Below, one piece after another: positions 17,349 through 35,700 of a DNA stretch of 64,000 nucleotides; the stretch's first letter is position 1; the number at the start of each line of letters is the position of its first letter. Origin of the DNA: Parus major (taxonomy: Eukaryota; Chordata; Aves; Passeriformes; Paridae); the NCBI RefSeq assembly GCF_001522545.3, contig NC_031770.1, forward strand, positions 11,671,239 to 11,735,238. Direction: 5' to 3'. The notes below the pieces were generated by a model. The model saw nothing but the letters and a program-made list of their open reading frames with translations. It was not told the origin of the DNA and did no database searches. The position numbers and the translations under genes were made by a program.

Positions 17349-20300
17349 CTCTCCAGCATTAGATCACTCACCCAAAGTTTGGAAGTCTCAGGTTCAAAAG
17401 CTTCCTCCCCTACAGGACTCTCACTTGACAGCAGAATACTGTCAAGCAGAATATCACAAACACCATGTATTTAAGCCACAGGCAGAATAGGAGCAGGCAT
17501 ATTGAAATCTCTCTCATTTAAGCTTCATGGCTGTGCACAAAGTTAAGCTATATTCCCTAGAAAAGGAATTGGGAGACTCAGAGCCCTGCAGAAGGCCCTG
17601 TTAACTGTAAGTAATTTTTCCACTGTCTTTTGTCAGAAAACTTAAGTCTTGAGCACCAAAAGATGTTACTAAGCTTAATGAATCAGGAATACTTTGTGAA
17701 TTTATCACTGACAGTACCCCTTGAGGAATGAAAAATTTCAGGTCAAACATACCTTGCTGAATGAACAGATGACAGATCTTAACCAGAATTTACCACCTTT
17801 TGAACAGGAGAAAGCGAATAGCTTACAGAGGCAGGAAGGAGCAGTAAGAAATCAGCATCTCCTCTAGCAGTTCTGGCAAGCTGTCTGGCTGTTCCTTGTT
17901 CAGGAACTTGTCCTTGCAAGTGTTTGAAAACAAAACACACTGAAAATAAAAATTATTTTTTGTCCACTAGCAGTCTATCCTGTTTATCATAATAGCCAGA
18001 GTCCCCCTTGCTAGCTAAGATGTTGGCTGTGATCCAAATGGCAGAAATGCTGCTGGTAGCCAAAGTAAGAGCTTTCAGCCAGGCCCCAAGCAGCTCCCAG
18101 CACACCACAGACACCACATGGCTACATGACCAATGCACATCTGCTCTGCCTGTCCAAACGAGTAACTATCAAAGCCTGATTCTACAACCCACAAAGAAAT
18201 ATCAAACAATGAGACTGTTGAGAACAGCTGATTGCCAATAGAGGGAAGAAAGGTTGCTGATGCTTCCTTACACACTTTCTGGCCCCAACCATCTTCTGTC
18301 TTTATAGAGCAATGTAAGTTCTATAGACTCTTGCCCAGAAAACTTTGTAACTTGTGGCAATGGGCAAGCAGTAGAGGGGTGAAACCATTCCTATGAAAGC
18401 AAATCTGTGCCACAATAGCTTTTCTCCAAGGACTAGCATTTGTGCTAATGTTAGCATCCCACATAAGGGAGATAGGTTTTCCTAGAAGCACAAGATAAAT
18501 TCAGATTCTGAATAAATCTGGAATTAGTTACGTCAAGTGGACCATAATTCTACAAATGCTCAGCTATTGAGCTGCACTGTCAAGCAGCCATCCTCCATAG
18601 AGACATAGAAACAAAATCTGTAACACTCATCAAAGGCTCGGGAGAGTAACATCTCCCTATGTAAAAGCTGCTGGGATAGTCCTTGAAAGAAGGCCTGGGA
18701 AACCAGAGTGGTGACAGCTGAGGATGGAGAAAAATAAAGGCTAATGAAGATTATGCAGAGTAGAAACTAACTTCAAAGTTTTAATCAATCTCTAGAAAGT
18801 AAGAGGCAAGAGGTAAGTTAAAAAAAAAACAACAAAAAACCCAACAAATCCACAACACCCTAAAGACCTGGCTCATTATCTGTATTAGAAAGTCATTCAG
18901 AGCTTTTCTGAAAAGGTGATAAATAAGATTGTGGCTCTGAATTTCAGAGAATATGAAAACAGCTGATACTTTTATGGTATTATTCATAAAGTATGACAAT
19001 GCTTCTGAAACTGTAGGAAACCACAGAGACCCTACGTGAGCAGAAAACTTCAGTTAAAAAATTGAGTATCACTGAAAGCAAAATTCAGACATGCTTCCAA
19101 AAAAATAGAGTGAGCTCCTTCCCTCACCTATCTTGTGTATCATACCTCAGAACCAAACCAAAGAAATACTAGGCTCAGGATGATTATGTTATAAATCTCA
19201 AAAATATATTCTTCATGGATAAATGAATGGAAAGAGAATGGAGAAAAAATAATTTACCTTCCTGGCTTGAAATAATCTCTTCAGTAAAACAAGTGATAAA
19301 GTTCTTATTAAAAAAACCCAAACACAAAAACACAATAAAATGTCTCATTTCTCTTGCCTTCACCTCCATCTCCTTCCTAATCCTCAGTGCATTACTTGGG
19401 CATCAATCACACTGTGCTTCTCCAGCAAATCCCTTGGTCTGATACATGGGACTCAAAGTGGTATCAGGCAGCAGGGACACAAAAGGACCAAACAGCCCAC
19501 TGATTATTGTATAATGTTAAAAGGCATTGACATCAATATTTATGTGGTTTTTTGCTGCATCATTTCTGTCAAAAAGCCTGACACCCTGAAGTGTGGCGTG
19601 GGAGAATAGGTACATTAGGTATATGAGACTTTGCCCTGTATGATCCTCCTACCTTCCAAATGAATGGAGACTTTTTATCACTTTCAGGAAAGCACACTCC
19701 GCTCTGGGGATGGCATGTATCTTTTTATGAAAAGATCGTATGTCATTCATCCTTCTGTGAGACCCATCTGTGGCAAGCAAGCAATGAACCACCAGACTGA
19801 CCAGAATGAGGATCTGGTGCCCTGCTCTCTAACAAAGCCCCCCTCACCCACACCAACCCAAGCAGGACACAGCTTGCAAGACAAAGTTGAAGCATCTTTT
19901 CCCTGGAAAAGGCTGGATGTAGGGCTGTTTCTAAAAACAGGGCCCAGGAGCAAACTAAAAGTAATTTTAAATTATGGTGAGAAAGGAGCAAAATAGAAGA
20001 TTCAAAAGAAGAGACATTTGGAAAAATTAATTTCTTTAATAGTAAAGAAAGAACAGTGTTCAAATAATGGGACTTTAAATATAGACATAAATAATTACTT
20101 CATTAAGAAATTAAGAAATTTTGCAGAAAATCAAATGCCAGTTTCAATCTGTAATGGACTTGAATTCTGATGGCAGAAAGAGGAAAGGAGTGGGGCTACA
20201 TTTTGTAAAGGGCAATATGGAGAAGGGTTATTGCCAAACTAAAAAGCATTGACAAGGGAGTCCAGTAGTCTGTAATGTTTTTTTTTTCTAAGAATAAGAT

Positions 20301-21295
20301 GCAGGCACAGCCTTTGGAGCTTCTCCCAACCACAGGGAAAAAAAAAACAAACTGAAAAGACTTATGAAAGAAATAAAAATTAAAAAAAAAATCCCCAGCT
20401 ATATTTGTCTACTGAAGATACAAAATCTGCTCACTGGCCTTTGCTTTCTTCCCACTCTCCAACCATACCCTGCACTACAGAGTCTCTGTATTTAGCTAGC
20501 ACATTATCAACATTTTCCAGAACAACAATTATCTTGCAGGTGGAAAAGGTATGCAGATCAAAAGCTGTAAGCTTAGGGTGATAAACAGAAATACTGTATG
20601 AGCACTGTCTGCTTGCACTGTGTTCTGAAATAAATCTAGGAATTCTCTGACAGATCCTAGAATATCTGAAGCTTTACACATCCTTATGAGTGACCCCAGA
20701 TAACACCACGCTGGTAAAAGAACTGAAGATAAAACCCATATTACATGGCACAAGTCATGCCCCCCTGCCCTTACCTTCCCTCTAGGCAGGCACACTGAAA
20801 TATCCCTGCTAGGAAATCTGGATTGGGCAGTAGACATAAAACCAAAGCCAGGAAGGGTGAGAACAGCATTACAGGTTGCAGCTCACAGTAAGCTCAGCCT
20901 CAGAGATCAGGTCAGCCTCTGACTTCTAGTACACTTTTTCATAAAAAGCTTTAAGAATACACCAGTCTGTTTCCCTGCAGAGAACTGAACCAGACCAGTT
21001 GCCTGGGGCTACAGAAGTTACATGGCTAGCAAGGGGCTCAACCTCTTTGTTAGTTCATATTGTACTCAGTAAGTATTGCAAGCCTGTGGAAAACACAATT
21101 ATCCTGAAAGAAATAAAAGAAAAAAAAATAAAATCCACACATCTTTTAAGACAAAATCTATCATCCCTTTTTAGATCCCCAACTCAGCTGAAGTCAGTTG
21201 CTGCTTCTCACCTTGCAGAAAAAGCAGTCCAATATAATGACCACGCACAACACAATGAAACAAACAGAACCACAAAACCTTTCCACTCCTAATCA

Positions 21296-25807
<4,512 letters not shown>

Positions 25808-27180
25808 TCATGATGTTTAGAGAAATAGTTTCTGATTCAGGGCTGGTACTCATAAAGTGGTATCAAGTAAATTGTTTTGCATAACAGAGCTCAGCTCATT
25901 ACACTGATTCTACTCAGTAGAAAATGACCTGTACATATCACCACCACACTTACCTACTAGCACTGCTTGCCCTGAAACAGCTAACCCAATGCTACCTTGA
26001 CATGAACAAACCCTGATTTTAATAGTCAGAGACGCTTGGAAAAGAAAGATGTTTATGGAAATACTCCACTGAAACATTAAAGCAATTTCGTAACAACAGA
26101 AGGGAAAAAAATTGGGGCCATTTGGTGTCAAGTTCTGACATGATGTTAGTACAAACTACACCTACTCAGGCAAAATCAGACTAACTCAGCCACCCCACAA
26201 TGCTCAGCTGGTCCTCAGGGGGGGAAGCAGAGGCTGTGGTTTCAGACCCTGACCTGTAATGGATTTGTGATGGTTTGCTCTCTGGCTTCTCGGAAGGGGA
26301 AGGATGAGATGAATTCCCCTAACAGCAGGCTGCTGATAACAGAGTAAAGGTTGATGTACACCAAAATGATGAATGCTTGGTTCCTGGTGGGGTTTCTAGG
26401 CAGGGAAGGGGGTGAGTATTACTGCATAACTTTGGCCTATGTTTCTTTGTGGCACTTGAGCAATGGTGATTTGAATTAGTTTTTAAACCAAAGCTTATTG
26501 TTTGATAATTCTCAGTTATAAAGAAAAAAAGGGAAGAACATGAACATGTAGAATAATGAGTAACTGCACAGCCTGTAGCACCTTCAGGGCCCTGCTACTG
26601 CTGTCACTGTTTGTACCACAGGCCTGGGGTATCAGAAACTGCTGGGGATAGCAAGACATGACAGAATAGGGACCTTGAGGGCAGCAGGAGACAAAGGAGC
26701 AGCTTTTTTACTGGAGAACCAGAGCTTTGACCAGAGCAGTGCACACATCTGTGGAATATGGAGCTCCATCCCAGGTCCCAGGATCATCAAGGGCATCAAG
26801 AACCTGCCCTTCAGGTCCCAGAAGCATCCCTCACCAGAACAACCACACTGTCTCTTCTACCATAAGGAAATAACAGAGCTGCTGACAACCAGAAATGGAG
26901 GAATAGAGACTCTGACTACTCCTTAATCCCTTTGGGAGAACAGATTTCAAACAAATAAACAATCACTCAAACGAACAAAACCCAGTCCTAATATCCACCT
27001 ATATCTGGTTAGATGAACAAAAAGGTTATGTATCTACAGATCCTTCATGTCTCTGTCATGGACATTATCCAGTCTCAAGACTGAATGTACAAGACCATGC
27101 TGAAACCATTAAAGAATGTTACAAACCACCATATTTCAGGAAAAGTTATTCGGAGATTAGGAAAGTACTCTCTTCAGTAT

Positions 27181-27637
27181 ATCACAGAATCTTCTGCATT
27201 GGAAAAGGCACACAAGGATGGAGTCCAGCTCCTGGTCCTGCACAGGACCATCCTCAATAGTCACACTGTGTGCCTGAGAGCATTGTCAAAATGCTTCTTG
27301 GACTCTGTCAGGCTTGGTGCTGAGACCACTGCCCTGGGGAGCCTCTTCTAGTGCCCAAACACTCTCTGCATGAAGAACATTTTCCTAATCTCCAACCTAA
27401 ATCTCCCCTGACACAACTCCAGGCCATTCCCTCAGCTCCTGTCTCTGGTTACCAGAGAGAGGAGATCAGTGCCTGCCCCTCTGCTTTCCTTCACAGGAAG
27501 CTGTAACTGCAGCAAGGTCTCCCCTCAGTCTCTTCCAGGCTGAACAGACCAAGTGATCTCAGCTGCTCCTCACACTTCTTCCCCTCAAGGCTCTTCACCA
27601 TCCTCATTGCCTTCCTCTGGACACTCCCTAGCAGCTT
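27181..27637 (-). mobile_element. CR1 LINE fragment, reverse orientation
   Basis: It starts with ATCACAGAATCTTCTGCATT (the CR1 3' end reversed) and runs through CCCTGGGGAGCCTCTTCTAG and GGTCTCCCCTCAGTCTCTTC to CTTCCTCTGGACACTCC. All blocks are in the order expected for a minus-strand copy. It is sense relative to TTBK1. Confidence 0.9.
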
Positions 27638-30600
27638 ATATGAGGCGACCATTCCCATCCTGTAATTGGCTGATGCTATTTTCACACTGCCTATTGCCAT
27701 TAAGATATTTGAAAGAAACTCTTTTCATTGTCCCCTGCAACTCTGGCCAGCTTCAGCTCCAGCAGAGCTTTGGCTGCATGAATTTTCTCCCACAGTGACA
27801 AGCAGCATCTCTGTATTTTTCCCATGTCACCTGACATTGCTCCCACCGGGCACACATTCTTCCTTGATCCTGTTTCTCACATACCAAGTCCCCAGCCTGC
27901 ATGTGCCTACGGATACTGGGTGCCACTGGTTTTCTACTGTTGACAAGCTCATTGCAAATTCAGTGTTGATTTTGACAGGCAGGGTTTTGGTTTTCTGAGG
28001 AAACCCCTTGAGATACTGTGTGGATAGAGAACATGTCCTGGTGTGGGTATTACCAAGAAAGAACGGCCAGGAAACCTCAGCTGTTCCACCCACCCTCCTG
28101 CCACGTGGCCTAGTACAGATGGTAGTGCTGCCTGCCAGTGTCAAGGGACCCTCAGAGACAGAGTTATGGCTACAAAGTCAACACATCTGGATAACCTTGG
28201 GAAGAATCAGCTCTGTTTCTTTAGACTCTCATGACACTCCTATGCTTCAGCAAACTGGCCACGCACAGAGGTCACAGAGAGGACGGACAGGAGCAAGCTC
28301 ACACTCATCCCAGCCATGATTCACAGATTTGCACAGACACACTTCGAGTGCCACTTTGCTTTGTTCGCCTTTCAGAGCGCCTGAGGATGGATATTGAGGC
28401 AAAAGCCAAAACACAATGACTGTTTCTAGTGACAATGTGAGCTATTGTGTGGTAAAAAGGGTAAATTACTCAATTTTTTTACTTGCTTTTATTGTTTTAA
28501 ATAATTGCAAAGCACAGACACCATGTGCTTTTTGTTGCTGCACAACTACAGACAAGAGCATTAAAAACCAACCCTCTGACAAGGAGAACCTGCCCACCTA
28601 AATCACTAATTTCAGTGAAACGGGTGGGGTAGTGTCCAATCACATGACTTAATACACATCCTTGCTAATTTCTTACTGGCTCTTCTGATTTTGATTGTAT
28701 TTCTAACTTTTTTTCTTTAAAAAAAATAAGCTTCCTCTGCAACATTATTGTTTTCTGGATCACTAAATTTTACAGAAAAGAAAGAGCATTTTAGTTTTTA
28801 TAATTTTTGAGAATTGTTTGCTTGTTTAGAATGACAATGTGTTTCTGCTTACTATAATTTTTGAAAATGATGAACGGACTGACAGTTCTTGATGACCTGC
28901 ATCCCCAAACTGACTTGATTTTATACTGAATCCTTCTTTCCAGACTAAAACAGGCTTGAACCTGACCTGTAGGTCTTGGGAATTTAGGCTCTCCCTGGAA
29001 GCATGCACTGTTTTGCAACACAAGCAACACCAGGAAAATAGAAGAAAGAAGGTGAGGGAAATCTGTGCCCATTTCTGCATGAAACAAAAATAATACAATG
29101 GTGTAGAAAAGGCAGGCCACATTTACAAGTGGTGGTTGTACAGCCAGCCAGTCCTACAGGTGGGATAAATGCTGCAGCATCAAACACTCTGGGTCCCAGA
29201 GGCTTTCATTCATTTGTCATCTAAAGGAGGCACCAGATTACAACTGTTTGCTCTCTTGGAACAGTTCATGACATGCTGAAGTAGCAGATGGAGGCTGACA
29301 GTCAGGTGTGACTTTGGGATTCCTGCAGCTCAGTCCTGAGGCTGATCAGAATTATGAAGCACAGAAGAACAATCATGTTAATAACCTCCTGTGCAGACAG
29401 GATGATGGAACTGTCATTCCATCCATGAACTTCCCTTTAAGGCAGCAGGAAATAGCCCTCTCTTCGCATACCTGTCTTCCTCAAGCATGGAGATCATAGC
29501 AGAGAGCAGCAAAGTATATTTTAACTCAGAAAGAAAGAATGGGGGGGGGCGAATGCTTTTTATTTTTCCCAAGGTATATTTGGTATGGGAAGCCTCACAA
29601 CCATTTTACTGCACTAACTGCCAGATGGCACTTGCTCCTTTGCTAGACTGCTCTGCTCAACAGTCGCCCAGATATTCCAGAGGGTCACATGGTATACCAT
29701 AGAAAATATGCTCTGTATCTGCATTTGTTTGTTACTAAAACAAAGCAAAGAACAGGCAAATAGATTGCAAAGAGTTTTGGCCAGTTAATTAACTAACATC
29801 AGATGAATACATTAGCCTGATGTTCGTAAGTACTGACTTGAGAAAAGTTTCAGAGTATTTTATTTTGTTCACAGGCATTTAGTTAAGACAAAATTTTAAT
29901 GTTCAGCCACGGAAAAATATTCTTTCTACTGCAGTTTTTTAACTACAATGAATACAATAATGTCTCATATAATACTGGGTAAGAAATATTTCAGTCACTG
30001 AAATGGTCTTCACCATCCTTGTTCTGAAGAAACTTAAAAATTACAGTCAATAATTATGTTCTCATGTATAAGAGCCCCTTCAACCCTTGGAGAGATATTC
30101 ATCACCTTGTAGAGATATGATTAAAAGTCCCTATTTGAATACTTTAAAACTTTCATTACATGAAAAGCTTTCATTACACAGCCCCTAAAAGAACCTAAAT
30201 TATGATCCTTTTTTGAGTCTATTTTTTCACATGGATCAATTTCTAACTGGTGGACACCAATATTCATTCCAATCTTCTACTGATTTAAGTTCTTAAATAT
30301 CCATAATGTATTTTCAATGCAGCAATGAAACAAATCAACTAAATACTAAGAAGGAAATATGTAACATTTTTGTTGCAACTTGAAGTTGTTTTTTCTGTAA
30401 CAGACTCCATATTTCCTGTATTTTCACCCATGTTTTCTCCAGAAAACCAGTAACCACTCTTCTCCATAAAGAAGTAAAAAAATGTAATATTTTAATTTTA
30501 TGCTAAAATCCTGTGATTCATCTCCATAGAGTAGCTGTCTCATTCCTATTAGTTCACCCAAAACTCTGAAGTAACTTCTGCTGCATGAATTATCATAAAT

Positions 30601-30865
30601 CTCATAGCAATTGTTACTCTTATTACTGTTACCTTACCAATGCTTGCATTTTCTCCTCCACAAGACCAACACTGATACAATATCACAAATTCAGCAGTGC
30701 CCACCAGGATGTTGGCAAGGAAAGGAAAATGTAACATTAACAAAAAGTGCCAGAGAACAGGGTTTGTTCAGCTTTTAGGAAGGCAAAAGAAGGGAAACTA
30801 TCTGCTGGTCCGAGCCATCTAAAGCAAGAGTGCCAAAGAGATGAAGCCTGACCTTTCTCAGAACT

Positions 30866-32248
30866 TGTCCTGGTTTCAGCTGGGCTGGAGTTCATTTTAC
30901 TCCTAGTAGCTGTTACAGTGCTGTGTGCTGTATTTAGGATGAGAACATCATCGATAACGCATGAATGTTTAGGCTGTTGCTTTAGTAGTCCCTACTCTAA
31001 GTTAAGGACTTTTCAGTATTCACCTGCTCTGCCAGTGAGGAGCTGCACAAGAAGCCAGGAGGGAATGTGGACATGTAGCTGTACAATTGCTCTCACTGAT
31101 ATTTGGAAAGCTGCAGTTGTTTCTCAGTGCTCTATAGTGTACATTTTACAGCTATCCTCTTCTTTATTTGCCTGTCAGTGTCAGGTTTATCAGCTTATCA
31201 CAGGTTTTGTATTGTGGGGATATTGAATTCACTTCTGTACAAATATTGTGAGTAACTGGAAAGGTGGATGCCTCAAGACATTTTGGGGTATATGTGTTAG
31301 GGGAAAGAGCAGGTTGGGCCTTGCCCTGGCAGTGCACCCCTAGAGCTAGCATCCCAGCCTGGTAGAGCTGCCAATTGTCACACTGGAGGAAATGCCCCAC
31401 ACCCCATCCCTGGAGCCCCTAACCAGCTCCTGAGTAGCCAAATGACCAGGGGAAGGGCTCAGGAAGGCCAAGGGGTCTTTAAGGCCAAATACATGGTAAG
31501 CACATCTCTTGACCCTACCTCCTCCTGGAGTTTCTATCAGCTAAACATTTTTGGAACCCAGGAATTGGTAGCTGTAGGTGTGCTTTTCTGTATAATTTCT
31601 GTCTCTCTTCTTCTAATTCCCTCTTTTTGAGTAACTTAAACAGGCTTGGAGCTTGTGAAGTTGAGTGGGCTAAGTCAATGCTTTGAGAGGTGTTTTGTGC
31701 TGACTGAATGCTGCTCCTAACCTTTTGAAAAGTTCTCTGATTTTCTAAAGCTGACAGTAAAGCTGACTATTTTGTTGTTTTGACCTCTTGAGAAGATCTT
31801 GTCAGTGTTTCTCCTGTGTGTCTAACTCAAAAGTGCATGAACAACCATAAGCCCTATTAAAAGCTTCATTGAAAGAGCTTTTTGGGGCCTTGCAGGAGCA
31901 CAGCTGGAACAGCTGATCTGAATGGGCCAAAGAGATACTGCTTACCATGGGATGTCATGTCCAGTAAAAAACTGGGGCCAATTCATCAGGAGCCACAGAC
32001 CACTGCTTGGGAATGTGCTGGGCATCGCTCAGAGGGTGCTGCATCACTTGTACTTCTTGGGTTTTATTCCCCCCTTTCATTTTCTCATCTCCCCTTTCAT
32101 TATTGCTGTTCTTATTTCAATTAATAAACTGTTCTCATCTCAGCCCATGCATTTTTATATTTTTCCACTGCTCCCCATCCCATGGGGGCAGGGGTGCTGA
32201 GTGAGCAGCTGTGTGACACTTTGTGCCAGCCAGGGTTAACCCATGAGA
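30866..32248 (+). mobile_element. Solo LTR of the same avian ERVL-like family, split by another insertion
   Basis: The left part (30866-31065) starts TGTCCTGGTTTCAGCTGGGC and ends inside the AAGCCAGGAGG block. The right part resumes at about 31895 with GGAGCACAGCTGG, an AATAAA signal at about 32123 and an end near GGGTTAACCCATG. Comparing it with the intact copy at 1273 shows that 31066-31894 interrupts it at one point. The LTR reads in the plus direction. Confidence 0.8.
31066..31894 (+). mobile_element. LTR-like insertion nested in the older LTR
   Basis: The insert begins TGTGGACATG and ends CTTGCA, the TG...CA ends expected of an LTR, and is 829 bp long. It is flanked by GGAA on the left and GGAG on the right, which could be a four-base target duplication with one change. 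No open frame suggests internal genes. The family is not recognised. Its first 182 bp recur almost exactly at 32610-32791. The strand is arbitrary, chosen by the TG start. Confidence 0.55.
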
Positions 32249-32302
32249 GAGGCACACAGAGAGGCACTGGGCATGAGCTGCAACATGGGAAGTTCCTATT
32301 AG

Positions 32303-32400
32303 GTGTGATTTCTTTATTCCTCCTTGAGGATGGTGAAACCCTGGAACAGGGGTCCAGAGAGGCTGTGGGATCTCCATCTCTGGAGGTTATTCAAAACTTC
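32303..32400 (+). mobile_element. Short CR1 fragment, forward
   Basis: It carries GGTGAAACCCTGGAACAGGG, GTCCAGAGAGGCTGTGGGAT and CATCTCTGGAGGTTATTCAA, the forward CR1 block near the 3' end. It lies directly right of the LTR complex and is truncated at both sides. Confidence 0.8.
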
Positions 32401-32609
32401 ACTGATGAAAGCCCAGAGCAATCAGAACTATTTCTTTTCTACTTGGAGCATAAGGTTATACTACACACCTCCAGAGGTCCTTCCTGAAAGCCTGAATTTT
32501 CTTCTGGACCTGTGTTACACACTGGGAAAAGCCCAGTTCTTAGGTCACTAAGCATAACATAACTTGTTTGAGCACTCAGCACTGCTGGGGTCTCTATGAT
32601 ATGCTCAGC

Positions 32610-32791
32610 TGTGGACATGTAGCTGTACAATTGCTCTCACTGGTATTTGGAAAGCTGCAGTTGTTTCTCAGTGCTCTATAGTGTACATTTTACAGCTATC
32701 CTCTTCTTTATTTGCCTGTCAGTGTCAGGTTTATCAGCTTATCACAGGTTTTGTATTGTGGGGATATTGAATTCACTTCTGTACAAATATT
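32610..32791 (+). repeat. Second copy of the first 182 bp of the nested LTR
   Basis: By eye the sequence matches 31066-31247 with a single difference (GATATTTGG in the first copy, GGTATTTGG here). It starts at the same TG, so it begins exactly at an LTR boundary. It stops at TACAAATATT, after which the two copies diverge completely. The copies are direct repeats 1544 bp apart. Confidence 0.9.
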
Positions 32792-35700
32792 ATAAAGAAA
32801 TGGAGGATTCACCAGGACTAGAAACTGAAATGAGAGTTATTTTCATAATCTTCTAACTTCACTTGGAAATGCTGCCTTTTGCTTGGCAGAGCTGGCCCAC
32901 ATAGACTTCTTTCCTCTGCAGTTACCAAGTTTCATCTCTGGCCAGACATACCACCTGACTCCAGGGACTTATCAACTCAACTGGACAAAGGAGTTTTGAA
33001 CATGAAAGAATACAAATTCTGTGCTGAAGTAAGGCTTAAATAAATACATTACTCAACAGTAATCATCTAGGATTTAACCAACTGTGTTAAGCTCGCTAGT
33101 GCTCCTGTAATAAATCAATGAACTAATGAACACAAAACCCAAAAGGCTGGTCACTGTCCCCTAATCAAACAGATAAAGGTAAAACTGCTTGATCTTGCAT
33201 AGCATAATTTCTTCTAGTTGTTTCCCAAAACTAACAACTTGAAGAGGAGTAACTGAAAACAGATCCTACACACAGGCACAATACTGCTGGAGCAAAAATT
33301 CAACACAGTCTCAGAAAAGTGTGGTTTAAGTCCTTTTTCAGCCATGCCATGATCTTCCCTCACCCAATGGCATCATAGTTAGCACAGAAATCATGTGTAC
33401 CAAATGCCAGTTCATTCAAACACTTCCACATGGAAAAATGCAGTGCTGGGTAGAGAGGCTCAAGTTACAGCAAGTCTGTGAATCTGACACTCTGTGATGG
33501 CCTAAAACCCTGACAAGGGCAATTTACTCTACTTTCTAGTCTCTGCAGACAACTTGCTTACATCTACTTAGCAAAATATTGTAGAAACATCTAAACTGAT
33601 GTTTACTGAACCACAGAGAGTTAAGGCACCACTTTAACACAAAAAACTCACAGGCGTTGTAAGAGCAAAACCCCCTAGGACTGGCAAGGACAAAAAGGAA
33701 GGGTCCTTTTCTTCCATTATTTTGCTAGGAAACTCTTATCTGTCCAACCCCTGGCAATAAAGAGGGAATGAACAGTACAGACTTGCTTTACTATCTGCTG
33801 TAACAAAACCAGGTACTCAAAAACTACACTGCCTGTGACCAGGCTGCATTTTGCACAGCTACTCAATATGCAGAAGATCTCTGCACTGCAGAATAATATT
33901 AATCAGAGTCCTACACAATGAAACTGGTTACTCTGAAAAGAAGGCATTTCCAAAAAAAAACAACACACTGAAGGGAGCTTAGCAATATCTGGCAGACGAG
34001 TGAGATCAAAAGCAAGTACTTAGGGCCTTGTAGCCTCACACCAGGGCAACATTGCCACTGCAGATGAATAGAAAACAGTGCTCAGCACAAGAATAATCTG
34101 GTCATTTTAAATTATAATCTTCTAGGCTGCCCTGAAAAGAATCCCAGCATAGGTGACTGAATGTTGTGGCCACATCCATATTTAGAGAGCCTATGGACCA
34201 GAAGGAAAATTAAGTGCCCTCCCTGTGAGAGATCCTTGTGCAGTGTTCTGGTCACACAGGGTGCCCCCAGAAGAAGCTCTCTATCAAGAAGTGGGTAAGG
34301 ATAGGGAGAATACTTTTGAATTCAAAGCATCTGAGCCTCACAGAGCCCCAGCTGAGCATCTAGAGAGAACACAACTCCTGGTTTGGCACCTATGATACCT
34401 TCCACACCTCTCTCTGCAGCAGTCCACTGGATTTAATCAGGGATACTGGTTTACAATTTCTGCAATTAATGTTGCTGATAGAAAGACAGACTGGCAGGGA
34501 CAGACCAAGCCAAGCACCTCAAAAGCTATTCCAGAGCTGTTCTCACAGAGATGTGGCATTTTGATTAACCTCAAATATCTCATAGATAGGAAACTGAGTC
34601 TGGGTAGTACTGATGCTCCTTTGCCTCCTGAATATTGCTCCACAGCAAATCCAGCACCGGGAAAAAAAAAAATCACAGAGAGAGCAGGGAGATTGTTGTC
34701 CATTTGTACCTCAAAGGGTTGGAAAAACATTGAAGAGATGGAAAAACAACTGCTCATACAGTTGTGACACTACTCTCCCTTCCATATATTCTATGATAGA
34801 AAACCACATTTTTTCTCTTCATGATTCAAAAGAACAGGAGCCTCAGAGTCCTGGTTTATAAAACAAATGAGGTTTTAAAGAAAGCCTCCATACTGCCTTA
34901 AATCATCACAACTACCACGTGTCAGTGTTCCCAGAGTGGCTTTGGGTCATGTAAGGTTTTCTCTGAGCAAACAGACCATGAAATTCTATTTCAGGAACAC
35001 ACCAAGTAGTCCCCAAATCCTAAATGAGAGTCCAAACCAACAGATGCACCATCAGACAGGAGAGAACTAACCCAAAGCAAAATCCCCATAATCCATGAAG
35101 TTTATAGTCTAAAATCCCCAAGCCATATCTGCTGGAGATATATAGGCATGAGCAACTGCTGCCACTCACTGATCTGCAGGTACTGCACTGCTCACTAATG
35201 GAGACATTGCTTAAGAGGCTGAAACACAGAAAACCCAACCAAAGCCTTTCTTGCTCTCTGGATATGCAAGCTACTAATTCACTTAGCCAAACAGACCTTA
35301 TTTCCATTTCCTTTTTAATGTATGTGCTCCAAAGGCTTGTCTACACAGCAGAATACTGGCAGGTGCAACTAAACCAGCAACCTCCTCTGCTGGAGACAAT
35401 CTGCAGGAAGTGTTTTGCCAGCGCAGCTTAGCCTTGGTTTCAAAATACTTGACTGCAAAGTAGAAAATCCCAATGCATTAAAATTGTGTGCAAATGGTAC
35501 AATCACACACATACCTCACTTAAAGATAGTTTTACATTAGTGATTAAGGTAATAAAATAAGGGCTTAGCACAAAAATAGTATTCTGACAGAGAAGCTGTA
35601 TTCATGCACAAGTTCACTGTGCAGATGTGCCCAAACTAGCCCTGAAACAGTTTCTGAATTTGTAACTGGTAAGATTCTCAACCCTAGTAGTGTAATTCTC

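Noticed and set aside
28826..29122. Overlapping minus-strand frames of 98-109 codons
   Set aside because: Two different frames of the same strand are open over the same bases and neither resembles a protein family.
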